Shown piece by piece: positions 23,188 to 34,350 of a stretch of DNA of 64,000 nt. Both the position numbers and the translations under genes were made by a program. A model generated the notes under the pieces. That model was not told where the DNA came from. It did not search any database and was given only the letters and a program-made list of their open reading frames with translations. The stretch comes from Hsuehochloa calcarea (lineage: Eukaryota > Streptophyta > Magnoliopsida > Poales > Poaceae): positions 186,001-250,000 of the forward strand of contig JAYEVG010000036.1 in the NCBI GenBank assembly GCA_036346395.1, read 5' to 3'. Each line of letters starts with the position of its first letter. Position 1 is the first letter of the stretch.

Positions 23188-23635
23188 TGTTGGATTTAAT
23201 CTTGTTTCAAGTATGGTTTTAGTTTCCATTTTTAGAATCCTAATCCGCGTCGTAGTCATCTGGAGGTTTGCCGTGCATGTGTGCATAAGGTTAAACCGTT
23301 TATATGTCTTATTCGGAGTTGCATGTGTATAAAAGAAGGCCAGTGCTATGTAACGATCAGAAGTTAAGAAGAGAAGAGTAAGAAGAAATACAAAACAGGA
23401 AAAAAAGGGGAGGAGCTGCTCCCGAGAAGAAATCAATTGTTCTCTGCGTGTTTTGTTTTTTTGTTTTAGCTTCTCTCTCTCCCGTAGCAAGGAAGATCAG
23501 CAGGGGCAACTTTTGCCAAGCCCAAAGCATCACGTGGAAGACCTGAAGCATTGCTATCGTGCATAGGAGCCAGGAGCGCTACTTGGAGGGAGAAGACCGG
23601 TCAACAGTACAAGATCAGATTTTTTTTTTCCAACA
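23188..23635 (+). repeat. 3' LTR, 448 bp
   Basis: It is nearly identical to the LTR at 20570-21016 and ends CCAACA, followed by the target duplication TCGTG. Confidence 0.95.
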
Positions 23636-24464
23636 TCGTGCTGTCGTCGTCCGGCCCTGGCGCCGGGTCGTCGGACATCAAATACTCTTCGATGCTCTCC
23701 ACAGTCGTCATCTTGAATCCGGATAGTGCCAAGTCCCCCGCAAGTTCTTCGGGCCCCATCCTATTCCTAGCGGCGCCGTCGACCTCACCATGAGGTGGTG
23801 AGCGTCGTGGCTCACTCGGCTCGCCGCCAAGCAAACAGCTCCTGCAGTCGGAGCCCAGCTCACGCTCCAGCATGGGCTTCGGGATCGCTATTAACTCGTC
23901 GTCTTTCTCCCATTGCCGCTGCACGCTGGGTCGAGCATCGGGGTGATCCGTCGGCGTGGCCGATGCCTCCGACTCCGAGAGAGGCGCTCGAGGAGATCTG
24001 TAGAGCTTGCAGAGCACAAGATTGTTACGGGGTCGTTTGTGGTCGAGGCCGTACTCCACCATGCACCAACCCTTTCTCATTTTCTGGCCGTCCTCGGTCA
24101 CCATGTACGAGAACCTCTGGAGGTAGGCTTCGGCGACGGTGCTACCTTTCACCATCATAGCTTTGCCCTCGGCATGCCAGCACGCCTTGACGCCCTCGGC
24201 GGCGACCGTACGCGATCGTGGGCCACCCGGGCTGTTGAGGTACTTCACGGGGCAGAAAAAAAACCACTCCCTGTCATTGCCGTCGCCGCTGCCCGGCGCG
24301 GGCATGTACTGGGCGACGAACTTGTCCGGAGCGGCTGTGTTGACGTCGCCGTCGTGGATGAAGCAGCTGTCGAATTGTTCACCGTTGAGCTTGGGGACCA
24401 GGAGGCCGGTGATGAGCTCGTGGTCTTTGGGATGGAAGCCGAAGACGTCGGGGGCTAGACTCAT

Positions 24465-24937
24465 CTTGATCTTTGCGGGGAGTTGAGCCAAAGTAATGCT
24501 AACGGTGCACCGCCTCGTACACTCTTGTGGATGTTTGACACTGGTGATCAATGCACGCCCCGTATGGCAGTATATATAAAAAACGGTGTGCACAAATTTT
24601 CAACTAACTGCCACTTCCATGGAATCGGAACTGGCCCTGCACCGGCAGTGAATCGGAAAACACCTGCTCCCCCAAGCCAGCCAGCCAGCCTAGACGGACG
24701 GGTAGTGTGCAGCGCACCTGCCTCACGTAGTGTTATCTTTCACTTGTTCCACATCGCCCCCGTTGTTCGTTCCCATATGTCATCCGCGTTACCATTTCTC
24801 TTCGGTATTCCCATTCAAGTACCTTTTCCTGTCACTTCCATTGAATCCACTTCCTCCGTATCCCGGCAGCGACTCGGAACTCACATGCACCGGCAGCCAA
24901 CCGGAAACCCTAGAAGGACAGGCGTGCACCGGCCTCA
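24465..24937. other. NAC promoter region
   Basis: No gene. It contains a diffuse duplication: two segments with CACCGGCAG, AATCGGAA or AACCGGAAA and GGACGG or GGACAGGCGTGC at about 24640-24700 and 24880-24930. Confidence 0.4.
24571..24580 (-). promoter_or_regulatory. Candidate TATA box of the NAC gene
   Basis: The palindromic TATATATA lies about 107 bases upstream of the NAC start on the minus strand, a sensible distance for a grass promoter. Confidence 0.45.
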
Positions 24938-24997
24938 CACTACTACAAAAGACTAATACTAGAAGCCTCATTATAGATGGTTGACTAAAATCGTTTG

Positions 24998-25200
24998 TAT
25001 TAAAAACAATCACAAACGGTTTTGGTTTAACGACCGTCTATATTACTTTCAGCGGTAAAAACCGTCTGAGAAGAGGTGATATCACAAACGGTTCGTGTTT
25101 AAAACTGTCAATGAAGTATCATAGACGGTTCTCAACAAGAACCGTATGTAATATTACAAAATATCACACACGGATTGTATACAAACCGTTTGTGATATTC
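24998..25200. repeat. Subterminal repeats of second CACTA
   Basis: ATCACAAACGGTT, or its reverse, and ACCGTCT-type motifs occur about eight times, in both orientations, at intervals of roughly 25 bases. Confidence 0.8.
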
Positions 25201-25683
25201 TCATTTATTGCAGAACCGACCTTCATAAATCGATCTGTCATAAATTCCAGCTCTGTTCTCGCTGCTGTTGCTGCTGGAGGTGGGGTTTTGAGGCGATTTG
25301 GTGAAAGGAGACCGTGGATTTGGTAATTTATTCTTGACTATCGATGGATGGTAAATAATTTGTTCCTTGCATTGCATTCTAGATCTAGCTTGGTAAGGAA
25401 AGATAATTGAAGATGGTTTAAAGCGGTAAAGAGATAATTGAAGATGGTTTATATCTATTTTTTTGTGTCGTTTTGCAAGTGTTGGTTTCTTGCCATCTGA
25501 AGTTGGGCATGAGCTATCTATAATGTGTTTGTGACGAACAACCTAACCCTAGGGTGCATTATTGTATTTTCAGTTCATTAGAAACACATATTTCAAAAGA
25601 CATATCAAATGTTGCATCTATAGTATACTAATTAATTAATTCAATATTTAACACCAAAATTGGTATATGTGTTGCGTAGATAG

Positions 25684-27875
25684 ATCGAAGTTGGATGTAC
25701 GCTAGCAACCGCGTGAGTGAAGAGTACCTTAATGGCGTGTCTGCTTTTACAAGAGCTGTCGAGGAGGATATGTTGAATAAGGGGGTGGAATATCTATACT
25801 ATCCATGCATTGACTACGAGAATATGAAGATGTTTAAGAACTGAGCGTAGATCGAAGCACACTTGATTCGAAGGAGTTTAAAAAAGGGTTATACACGTTG
25901 AACCAGTCACGGTGAGGAACAGATTATACAGGAAGGTAGTAATAACGACATCGCCAACGAAGTCAATGATATGCCACCGGATGATGTCAATTGTGGTTTC
26001 AATTCGGATAGGTTGCACGTTGACAATCTGGATCAGATGCTTCGCGATGCAGAAGGGATCCGTGGTGAGAGGGAGTACGTTAAATTCTGGGGCTTGATGG
26101 TGGACTCGGAGAAACCTTTGTTCCCGGGCTGCACAAGAGTTTCACGGTGCTGTTAGGTCTCTTATCGGGCATGCTTCCGGAGGGAAACGAGTTACCCAAA
26201 ACCACCTACAAAGCCAAGAAGGTTCTTTGTCCATTGGGAATAGAAATAGAAAGAATACATACATGTCCGAACTACTGTATCCTCTATCATAACAAGTATG
26301 CAAATATGCATGCATGCCTGGTGTGCAACACATCCCGATACAAACGTAAGAATCAATCAGATGACGGCGAGGGTATCCAGGTGAAGAAATGACCTCCTGC
26401 TAAGGTGGTGTGGTATCTTCCTGTAATTCCCTGTTTGAAGCGGTTTTTTGCGAACCCAAAGGATGCAAAACTGTTGCATTGGCACTCGGAGGAGCGTAAG
26501 AATGACGAAAGGCTAAGACACCCTGCTGATTCTGCCCAGTGGAGAAACATCGATAGGAGGTTTGTAGACTTCGATGCAGAACCGAGGAATATAAGGTTTT
26601 GATTGAGTACAGATGGAATGAATCCTTTCGGTAACATGAGCAGCCGACATAGCACTTGGCCAGTGACTCTCTGTATCTACAAGCTTCCTCCTTGGTTGTG
26701 TATGAAGTGGAAATATATTTTGCTATCGATATGTATCCAAGGGCCGAAGCAACCTGGGAAAGATATTGATGTGTACCTAGCACCATTGATGGAAGATCTA
26801 AAAATACTGTGGATTGAAGGGGTAGAGGTATGAGATACGTATAAATGAGAGAACTTCACTTTACGCTTCTTGTTGTTATGCACTATAAATGATTATCCTA
26901 CCATTGCTAACCTATCGAGCCAGAGTACAAACGGGGCCAAAGCCTGTACTCACTGCTTATATGATACCGAGAGTGTGTAGCTGAAGCACTCGTGCAAAAC
27001 CATGTACTTGCATCACCGTAGGTTCCTTCGGAGGGCTCACCCATACCGCAGGATGAAGAAACAATTCGACGGAGAGAAGGAGGACAGTTCAGATCCAAAT
27101 CTTTTAACCGGAAAAGAGGTCTATGATATGGTTATGGATTTAGATGTTATGCTCAGAAAGGGACGTAAATCAAGGACCCGTAAGAAGAACATCTGGAAGA
27201 AGATATCAATATTTTGGGACTTACCTTATTGGGAGCACCTAGAAGTATGTCACTGCATCGATGTCATGCACGTAGAGAAGAATGTATGTGGCAGCTTGAT
27301 TGATCTCTTACTGAATATTCATGACAAAACAAAGGATGGTGTCAACGCACGGCTTGACTTCGTTGACATGGATATCAGACCTGAGTTACACTGATAAAGA
27401 TTGATAAAGGACGAATGTACCTCCCCCCTGCTTGTTACACTCTGTCCAAGGCCGGGAGAACTGAACTGTGTTAGTGCTTGCATGGTGTGAAAGTTCCGTC
27501 CGATTACTCCGCCAATATGAAAAAACTTGTTTCGATGGAAGATTTGAAGTTAATTGGCATGAAGTTTCATGATTGTCATGTGTTGATGACACAGATGCCC
27601 CTGTTGCAATTAGAAGTATTTTGCTGATTAAGGCCCGAGAGACAATCATGAGGTTGTGTTATTTTTTTAACACAATTGCTCAGAAGGTCATCGACCCCGA
27701 AAGACTACATGCTCTACAGGACGAGGTGGTGACGACTATATGTGATCTTCAGATGTATTTCACTCCGTCTTTTTTTGATATCATGGTGCATCTTATTGTT
27801 CACATTGTGGGAGAGATAAATATGTTCAGGCCCGTATTCCTACATAGCATGTACCCGTCCGAGTGGTTCATGTGA
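25684..27875 (+). pseudogene. TNP2-like CACTA transposase, degraded
   Basis: It starts with DRSWMYASNRVSEEYLNGV, the transposase-associated domain, then NKGVEYLYYPCIDYENMK. TNP2 motifs follow: LLSGMLPEGNELPKTTYKAKK, IERIHTCPNYCILYHNKYA, CLVCNTSRYK, VWYLPVIPCLKRFF, HWHSEERK, DGMNPFGNMS, LPPWLCMKWKYILLSI and PGKDIDVYLAPLMEDLK. After an interval come LPYWEHLEVCHCIDVMHVEKNV and, at the end, FFDIMVHLIVHIVGEI and PVFLHSMYPSEWFM of the DUF4218 region. Frameshifts and stops interrupt it in at least six places, and the C-terminal part is cut off. Confidence 0.85.
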
Positions 27876-27880
27876 ATTCT

Positions 27881-28247
27881 CAAGTTCAATCTTTACTTCT
27901 ATGATATCCAAACAACTATCATTTTTTAGATAATAGAAAAGAAAATTCTCTAAACCTTTGCATCACGGATGCACACAACCCAACCATGTTTTTTATAGAT
28001 AATTATCAGTTATCATCACCAACCATGATTTTTGTTTGCAAGGATCCCCAATCCCCCCTGAGGAACCCAACCCCCTTGACCTTTGCAGCTTTCTTTTCCT
28101 TTCCTTTGGTTTTTTTTCCTAGCTATTAGCGGATTTTGTTACGAAGTAGTTAAATACGGGGTCTTTTTGTAATTTTGTCAGGCAGCTTAAAAAAATACGA
28201 CACAGCGGATAGGATAAGGTGCGCCATTGGGCGCGTGGGACGAAGCC
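27881..28247 (+). promoter_or_regulatory. Displaced upstream region of the uL18c gene
   Basis: No coding sequence. The end of this segment (GGACGAAGCC then ACGCAAAGA) would join directly to the uL18c leader at 38083 if MULE A were removed. It is therefore the original proximal upstream region of that gene, now 9.8 kb away. A TTAAATA motif at about 28150 is a possible TATA element. Confidence 0.6.
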
Positions 28248-28256
28248 ACGCAAAGA

Positions 28257-28345
28257 GAATTCTGGACTAAATTAGCCCCATTGCGCAATAAAAATTCCAA
28301 AAATAGCCCCATAAATCTAAAAATTCCAAAAATAGCCTCCCAGAG
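28257..28345. repeat. MULE A left terminal inverted repeat
   Basis: GAATTCTGGACTAAATTAGC onwards, with the internal tandem AAAAATTCCAAAAATAGCC repeated twice. Beyond about 28350 a GC-rich subterminal patch with repeated CTTGGTG(C/T) motifs follows. Confidence 0.9.
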
Positions 28346-29243
28346 TATCTGCTGGGACTAAGAAGACTTGGTGTCAAGTTGTCGTCCCCAGAGGCAAGAC
28401 TTGGTGCCGCCTCAGGGCCCGGCAGCACTCTTGCCCCTTGGTGCTTCCCCGGTAAGATTAATCAAGACGTGGGGCAAGACCCCACGTGCAAGATTTTTAT
28501 TTTTTGAATTTTTTTCAAAAAGTTAATAATAATATTTGTTGGATGATTTTTAAAATATAAATGAGCTCAAAAATTATGAAATTTTTGTGGAGCCTCCCGC
28601 ATATTTTTTATGCATGTGTAATTTTTTGAAATTTTATGTATTCTTTTTTTCTCAGAAATTCTTTAAAGTTTAATGTTTGTAGGAATTTTATAATATAGCA
28701 AATGAGGTCCAAACATTATGAATTTTTTTCCATACTCCCACACAGTGGACTTGATTGTGTAAATCTTACAAAATTTTATATGCTCAAATTGTCTCGACAA
28801 ATTGTGGTTTAGGTCTCAAAAATAAGGACGAGACGTTTGAAATTAGGTTTCATGAATTCATGTGACTTGAAATGTGGGAAGTATGGTTCTCCATCACATT
28901 TCTTCTGTGAAAGTAGAGTACGGAAATTAATTTAACTGAAAGGGCTTAGAACGTTGCGATTACGGAGAAACCCTAAAACATAGCAGAATCGAGACCGATG
29001 TGAATGGCTATACTTTGATGGCTCGGCGGAGGCACGCGACACGTAACTACATTGCGGCCCCGTGCGGACGAAGCACGTTACATGTGGTCACATGGCATGA
29101 TGGTTCGGCTAATTACTTTACCATGGACGCTACTACTACGGTAACTCGCGACACGAGCTTCCGGACCATGTAAGTACGCATGCCTTTAGGGGATAGTTAA
29201 AACATGGCGAATAGGAGGTGGAGTACTACGGACTAGCCCAACC

Positions 29244-29962
29244 TCATCGTGGGACGGGGCCATTTCCTTTCTTGCGAGCTCGGCATTGTAGTCCTCGCTG
29301 CCGCGCTCGGCCTCGGCCGCCATTTCCGCTTTTCTCGCCCTCTCGTGTGCCTCGCGGCCTGCGCGCTGACGCCTCGAGATGGGCCCGAGTCTCCCGCGGA
29401 TACGCTACAGTGCTCTTCATCCGACGATCCTCCTCCGGATCTCGCGTCCCTTTTCGCATTCCACTCGAAGTCGAGCCGCCATCGGTCGTGTGGGTGGATC
29501 TCTAGGTCGATGCACTTGCGGAAGCCGCATAGCGGCTCCGGACCGCGGTAGACGGAGAGATTGTTAGTGCATACTCAAAAGAGAATTGGTACGATATATT
29601 ATCGTTAGTACTCCTTCTTCACGCCGATAGTCGCTCAGATCCCAAGGCGGTCGGGATAGTCGAGGAGTAGTTAGGACATCCCCGAACGCATGCCGAGGCC
29701 GAGCCGGTGCTTGATTTGAAGAACTTGCATGTGTCCCTGCACCAACAGATGGCGGCTCCTCCTCTGGCGGGTGTTGCGGCGAAGGCTCGTTTGGAACGTT
29801 CGGCGGGGGTTCTTTGTGTACGCTGGGTTTCATTGCGAGAGCTACCATCGACAAGCGCTCTTGCCGGACCGGGCCTCAGCAGCCTCTAGCTTGTTCGGCC
29901 CGTGCCGTTGAAGCCCTTGCTAGATCACGGATCTCGCCCCATTGCTTCTTGAGGTTGTCCAT
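29244..29962 (-). pseudogene. MULE A module 4: coiled-coil protein with GRF-like finger
   Basis: The start ATG is at 29962, about 75 bases past a TATA box. The N-terminus (DNLKKQWGEIRDLA in the clean frame) is followed by an Ala/Arg/Glu-rich helix, a PNEPSPQHPPEE proline linker, a Cys-containing segment and a basic C-terminus (ETRAHLEASARRPRGTREGEK, then CRARKKGNGP). An apparent intron lies near 29560-29640. Function unknown. It is the counterpart of 49560-50305 in MULE B. The frame is broken more than once. Confidence 0.55.
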
Positions 29963-30035
29963 CCTGCTGGTGAAGCAAGCTCGTGTAGTGTTTGGTTTGG
30001 TTGTGTGGTTTTCTCGTAGATGACTTGCACCTCCT

Positions 30036-30041
30036 TTTATA
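30036..30041 (-). promoter_or_regulatory. TATA box of MULE A module 4
   Basis: GCTTATAAAAGGAGG on the minus strand. The same string occurs at the matching place in MULE B (49472-49486). Confidence 0.7.
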
Positions 30042-30159
30042 AGCGGAGGGTTGGCATGACGTGGTTGGCGAGTGTTGTCTAATCTTTCTGCAGAGTAGTC
30101 ATGCCCCTTTTTAAGTCTTTGTATTTTTGTAGGAAAAGCTCCGGAGGCGAGTGTTGTCC

Positions 30160-30470
30160 TGGTTGTTGCAAATGAGTTGTCACGCCTTGCTCGCAGAGGC
30201 CGTCATTTGATCCAAAAGTTGGCGAGGCGTTGAGTTGTCACGCCTTGCTCTGCAGAGTCTTGTCATTTCGATCCGAAAGTTTGGCGAGGCGGTGAGTTGT
30301 CACGCCTTACTCTGCAGAGTCCGTCATTTCGATCCGAAAAGTCGGGCGAGGCATTGAGTTGTCACGCCTTACTCTGCAGAGTCTTGTCATTTCGATCCAA
30401 AAGTGGCGAGGCGTTGAGTTGTCACGTCTTACTCGCAGAGGCCGTCATTTCATCCAAAAGTGGTAAATTT
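30160..30470. repeat. Minisatellite in MULE A, about 60 bp period
   Basis: Five to six tandem units, each with GAGTTGTCACG(C/T)CTT, then CTCTGCAGAG, GTCATTTCGATCC and GGCGAGGC. It matches the array at 48970-49345 of MULE B. Confidence 0.9.
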
Positions 30471-30912
30471 GTTTTGCAATTGAAGTTGTTTTGAAAGCCA
30501 TCGCTTTTTGTTAGGATGATCGGTAGTTCCGACGATATAAGTGCGGAAGTACCTCTCGGCAGAACTTCCGAAAATCCCGCGGAACGTTTTTTTTACAAAG
30601 AGCACTCTTTTGGGACTTAGCTGATTTTCTACAAGCGTGGTTCTTACCGCCATGTTTGGAGCGCATCGCCGCACCGCATGAAGTTGATTTTGCGCGAACG
30701 ATAATCGGAAGTACCGCAAATTAGATAGCCGTAGTTCCGCACTGATTTAGAAATTACTGTTTGATTAATTCACACGCAAAGTGTCCACAACGGAATTAGA
30801 TAGATGCATACTTGATACAAACTAGTACCACAACGCCGCAAAGGCATACATCACGTAGTGCGAGGATGCATAGATAAAGAGTGGATATTACAATCTTATT
30901 AAAACTGAACTT

Positions 30913-31420
30913 CTACTTAGCAAGAACAAGAAATAATAGAAGAAAAATTACCAAACTGGTCATGTTAACTAATTTCTGTAGCGATTTCTCAACCCTTCCC
31001 ATCCTTTCATCCAGTCCTTTAAGAACATTATCTTTATTTTCCGTCGGTTCATCCGATGGTCGAGGCACTTGATTTAAATGCACCACACGATGTGTGTCCT
31101 CTTGCAAGGTCGCAATTTGCATTGCAATGCCTCGAACGTCTGCATCGCTTCATCATCATTACGCCAGAACCGACATGTTGTGTTCTATAAAAATAATTGG
31201 GAATACAAGTGAAAAATATGATGTTTGGAAAGAAATTCAATGGGGATGATCAGACATAAGTTACCGTAAGATTCGAACACTTCATGAACACTCGGGATGG
31301 ATTCGTTGGCGTGTGGGAGGTGAACACATTCACCGGATCCCTGCAACGAGGGCAATCCAAGTGCTGTCTTAGTGCTTCTAATTGCCTGTTCACTCGAAAG
31401 TTTGATGAGGCCGTAGACAT
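30913..31420 (-). pseudogene. MULE A module 3: GRF zinc-finger protein with C-terminal membrane helix
   Basis: The start at 31420 reads MSTASSNFRVNRQLEALRQH, followed by CPRCRDPVNVF and NPSRVFMKC, the first three Cys positions of a GRF zinc finger. After an apparent intron (about 31190-31262) a CRFW.NDDEAM segment supplies the last part of the finger. The C-terminus is a short amphipathic helix (ERMGRVEKSLQKLVN) and a hydrophobic tail (LVIFLLLFLVLAK), that is, a tail anchor. GRF fingers bind single-stranded nucleic acid in some nucleases. The role here is unknown. A TATA box lies 70 bases upstream. At least one frame break remains between exon pieces. Confidence 0.65.
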
Positions 31421-31488
31421 CCCGTTTAAGACTGGAAGGAAGGAGAAGAGGAACTGAAGAGTGAGTGGAATAGAAGCCAAATCATGCA

Positions 31489-31496
31489 TATATATA
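31489..31496 (-). promoter_or_regulatory. TATA box of MULE A module 3
   Basis: GCTATATATATGCATGAT on the minus strand. An equivalent GCTATATATATGCATCAT stands upstream of the MULE B copy at 47963-47970. Confidence 0.7.
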
Positions 31497-31745
31497 GCCT
31501 GTTGGTAAATTGTAATTTGGTTGAAGAAAATTCACGTCCGCGAGGTAACAGGGCCGAGGAGGTATCGTGGGGCAGCATTGCGTTATGTCTTTAAGGTTTA
31601 GTAAGTTTAAATCGGGAGTTACAGTTGTTGTTAGTACTAAATATTTGAGATAACATGTTGTGTACATAAATCTAACAATGTGAACGCACATGGACATTAC
31701 ATAAATCGTAAAGGCGAGATGCATGATGGCATTATGTAACAAGTT

Positions 31746-34143
31746 TTACACGCCCATGAAATTAGTTAGGCGCATGGTCGTGTTGCTTGTCGGACGACGT
31801 AGATGATCCTCGTGGAATGTGAACTGTCCGGAGTGGCGACGCCTCAAGGCCGTAGTAGGGGCCCCGCTCGGGAGGCGACCTGGGTGATCTCATCGTGGCG
31901 GTCCGGCCGAGGCCCGAGCATGTCGCCCACCCACCGGTGCTCTTCTGCGGAAGCGCACAGGTGAGTTAGTCATTGCTTTTGTACGACGGGAAAATTGGTG
32001 TTAGTACGCTCACGTGTACCGAGTAGGCTGCGTTGTGTTGACGAGGACCTCCCGCCGCCGAGCCGTAGTGCCGCGGTGTACCCTCAGACGTGTCGCCAAC
32101 CACCGTCGCGCCCCGTAGGTGTGATTGAATGCCGTGCGAAGAAGTCGATCCCGCGCCTCCTCCGTGATGACGATGGTTGCAGCAGAGGCCGCCCCTCGCA
32201 ATCGCCGCAAGAACAAAGGGTAATGTCGATACGTCCAAATGAGTGTATGGAAAGGTACTCACGACAAGAACCGGCTGATGATGACATACCGTGGCTCGAG
32301 GCGGTCGGGCCGAGCAATCGTAGCTCGACGACTCCCGAGTGCGACGGGCGTGTGGAGGGCGGTCGACGGAGGTGCGGAGGGCGGAGGTGGTGGAAGGTAC
32401 CCGCCACGCACGCGATGATGTACGGAACGCGCCGTGGCGCGACCACAAGTTATGGATCTAATCGCAAATTACATCCTCGCGCATCGCGCGCATCGCGCCT
32501 ATGATACGATCCATCGCGGTTGTTGTTTCCACGCCTATAGCTTCGTGAGTGGTTGCGGACACGCCCAAGCGGTAGTGCCGCACGAAACCGATAGTAAGTG
32601 CGAAAAGTGTTGCCGAACGAGAATTATGCGAAGAATGTTTTACCGCTCGCCGAGGCGGGCCACCCGTGACGGTCCGGATCCGGCTAGTACGACGTCGTTC
32701 TCGCATGGCGCCCATCGACGCCGCGGCGCCGCCCAAGAAGCTCGCACCTAGTGCGCGAACGTACCACCGCAAGTACACCACGACGCTCGATGGCGAGCCG
32801 CGAAACTCCAGCACCACGTCCGTCAGAACCTCGTCAATCCACGGCCGCCCGTGGTGCAGATTCGCCTCCGCCGCCGCTCCTCCGCCCTCTCTCGCTCGCA
32901 CCGCAATTGAATTTACATGTCGAAAATCTTACTCAAAATGCCTCAAAATAACACCAAATAATGACATACGGTGAGCCTTTGCTTTGTGAGAGGTCGCCCC
33001 GCAAGCGGTGGAACCTCCCGGTAAAGGCCGAATTGCCTCATGACCCGCTGCGGGTTGTTGTACCGCCGACCATGTGCGAAGACCAAGTGGCGGTCGTCAT
33101 CCGAGTGCCTCGCCCAGATTGCACCGGGACGATAATCCGCGGGGGCCGTGTCGTGAAGGAACCGTCCGCCCATGGCCACCGGATGACCTCGCCCTCGTGG
33201 AGAGTCTCGAAAGGTTATGGAACTCGGGTATACGCGCTCGGTCTCTCCTAGCCCACCCTAGGTAGCACGTGTCCAACGTGTTCCCATCGAGGCCCGCCGA
33301 CGGGTCGCCCCGCAGCTGCTCCGTAAAGCTCGGTGGTCACCTGGTAAGGGTGCACGCTGATGCGGAAGTATGGTCGGCCGACTGGAAAGTGCTCCCACGA
33401 CCATAACTGTAGGAGGGCGTAGCACACCGCGAGGATCGGGCTCGCCTGCGCGCTTTCATACGACAAGCGCCACACAACCCTCGGTAGGTGGCGCAGCACC
33501 GCAGAGCCCCAATCAGATCGTGGAACTCGCTTGCCAGCGGCCGCCAGACGTGCGTGATGGATGTAGTTTCGCACACGCAGCTCTCCTGCGTGGTAGGAAA
33601 CAGGATCCATCCGAACAAGAACAACAGGTACGCGACTAAATGTGTCCTCACTTCCTCCTGAGTCGCATGCTCGGGGCAGATCATGTACCGCCGCAGCCAG
33701 GAATGTGGCACACCCGACGCGTTCGCGACAGAACGGTCACCAAATTGCTACCAAACGGACCTTCCGGCCATCGCCCTGAGGGGGCACTACCGGAAGACCA
33801 CGCAGAGGTAGACACTGTAAGCGAGACACGCCCTCCGTAGTAATGGTCATCTCCCCATCGGAAGTGGAAGGTGTGAGTCTTCGGTCTCCAACGGTCCACG
33901 AGCGCAGCAGAGTGCGCGTCAAACCGCAGCTGCGTGCGGAGGTCCAACATCCGGCGAGGGGCGTGGAGCCCTGCCTCCAAGCTCGGGACGTACCGCTCGT
34001 CAAGGGGCCATCTCTCTCTGGGGGTGCTCAGGACCAGGCTCGGAGGGCCAACGCCGGTGGACCACGCCCGGCAACGGTGTCCCACATCCCGGCCAGGTCG
34101 AGCGGCAGACGACTGCTGTCAATCGAGCTCGAGCTGCGCCATC
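31746..34143 (-). pseudogene. MULE A module 2: plant mobile domain (PMD) protein
   Basis: The ATG at 34143 follows an intron-like acceptor, as in MULE B. Shifted frames show the PMD signature: LVDRWRPKTHTFHF, then GEMTIT. Further on come MICPEHATQEEVRTHLVAYLLFLFGW (about 33690-33610), LRHLPRVVWRLSYE and FPVGRPYF. The C-terminal third is His/Pro-rich. Host PMD proteins of the MAIN/MAIL class act in silencing and genome stability, and the domain is also known from transposons. Several frameshifts and stops make this copy unable to encode the whole protein. Confidence 0.7.
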
Positions 34144-34350
34144 TCCCGCCAACAGTAAACAACATGTCAGGCACGATGTAAAACATATTATGTGACACAG
34201 AAAATAAGGCAAGACATACGATAAAAATTTCAACAATGCAATATGATCATAATGAGTTAACAACAAACCCGACAACTTAACAAGTACTACATAAAGGCAT
34301 GGATAAACAAAGAATGAGTCCATCAAAGACATTGAAATAAGCAAGCGACA

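Larger units (their letters stand above)
20570..23635 (+). mobile_element. Young internally deleted Ty1/copia retrotransposon in NAC gene
   Basis: Two LTRs, TGTTGG...CCAACA, enclose a short internal region, and TCGTG flanks the element on both sides (20565-20569 and 23636-23640). The primer-binding site and a polypurine tract are in place. Gag, two zinc knuckles and a protease start are present, but integrase, reverse transcriptase and RNase H are missing. It is 3066 bp, so it would have depended on another element's enzymes to move. Confidence 0.95.
20524..24464 (-). pseudogene. NAC-domain transcription factor gene split by a copia insertion
   Basis: The start ATG at 24464 opens with SLAPDVFGFHPKDHELITGLL, a NAC subdomain A variant. 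TAAPDKFVAQYMPAP, REWFFFCPVKYLNSPGGPRSRTV and KACWHAEGK follow, then KGWCMVEYGL and LVLCKLYR, giving NAC subdomains B to E. The C-terminus is acidic (SIEEYLMSDDPAPGPDDDS). At 23636 the frame meets a retrotransposon. The remaining 13 or so codons and a TAG stop (20526-20524) lie beyond it. The total would be about 290 residues, without visible introns. The truncated reading frame would run into LTR sequence after a few codons, leaving the DNA-binding domain whole, so a slightly altered protein could still be made. Target genes are unknown. Confidence 0.8.
24938..27880 (+). mobile_element. Second CACTA element, right end missing
   Basis: The left end CACTACTACAAAAGACTAATAC is followed by a subterminal array of ACAAACGGTT/AACCGTTTGTGA motifs (24998-25190). 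That set differs from the first CACTA, so it is a separate family. TNP2 remains follow on the plus strand. The TNP2 similarity stops abruptly near 27875 and no matching right end is found, so the right part was lost before or when the present flank formed. Confidence 0.8.

Noticed and set aside
24060..24458. Plus-strand open frame of 181 codons
   Set aside because: It is the antisense of the NAC-domain coding sequence.
29218..29551. Plus-strand open frames in MULE A
   Set aside because: They are antisense to module 4, whose TATA box, intron and counterpart in MULE B support the minus strand.
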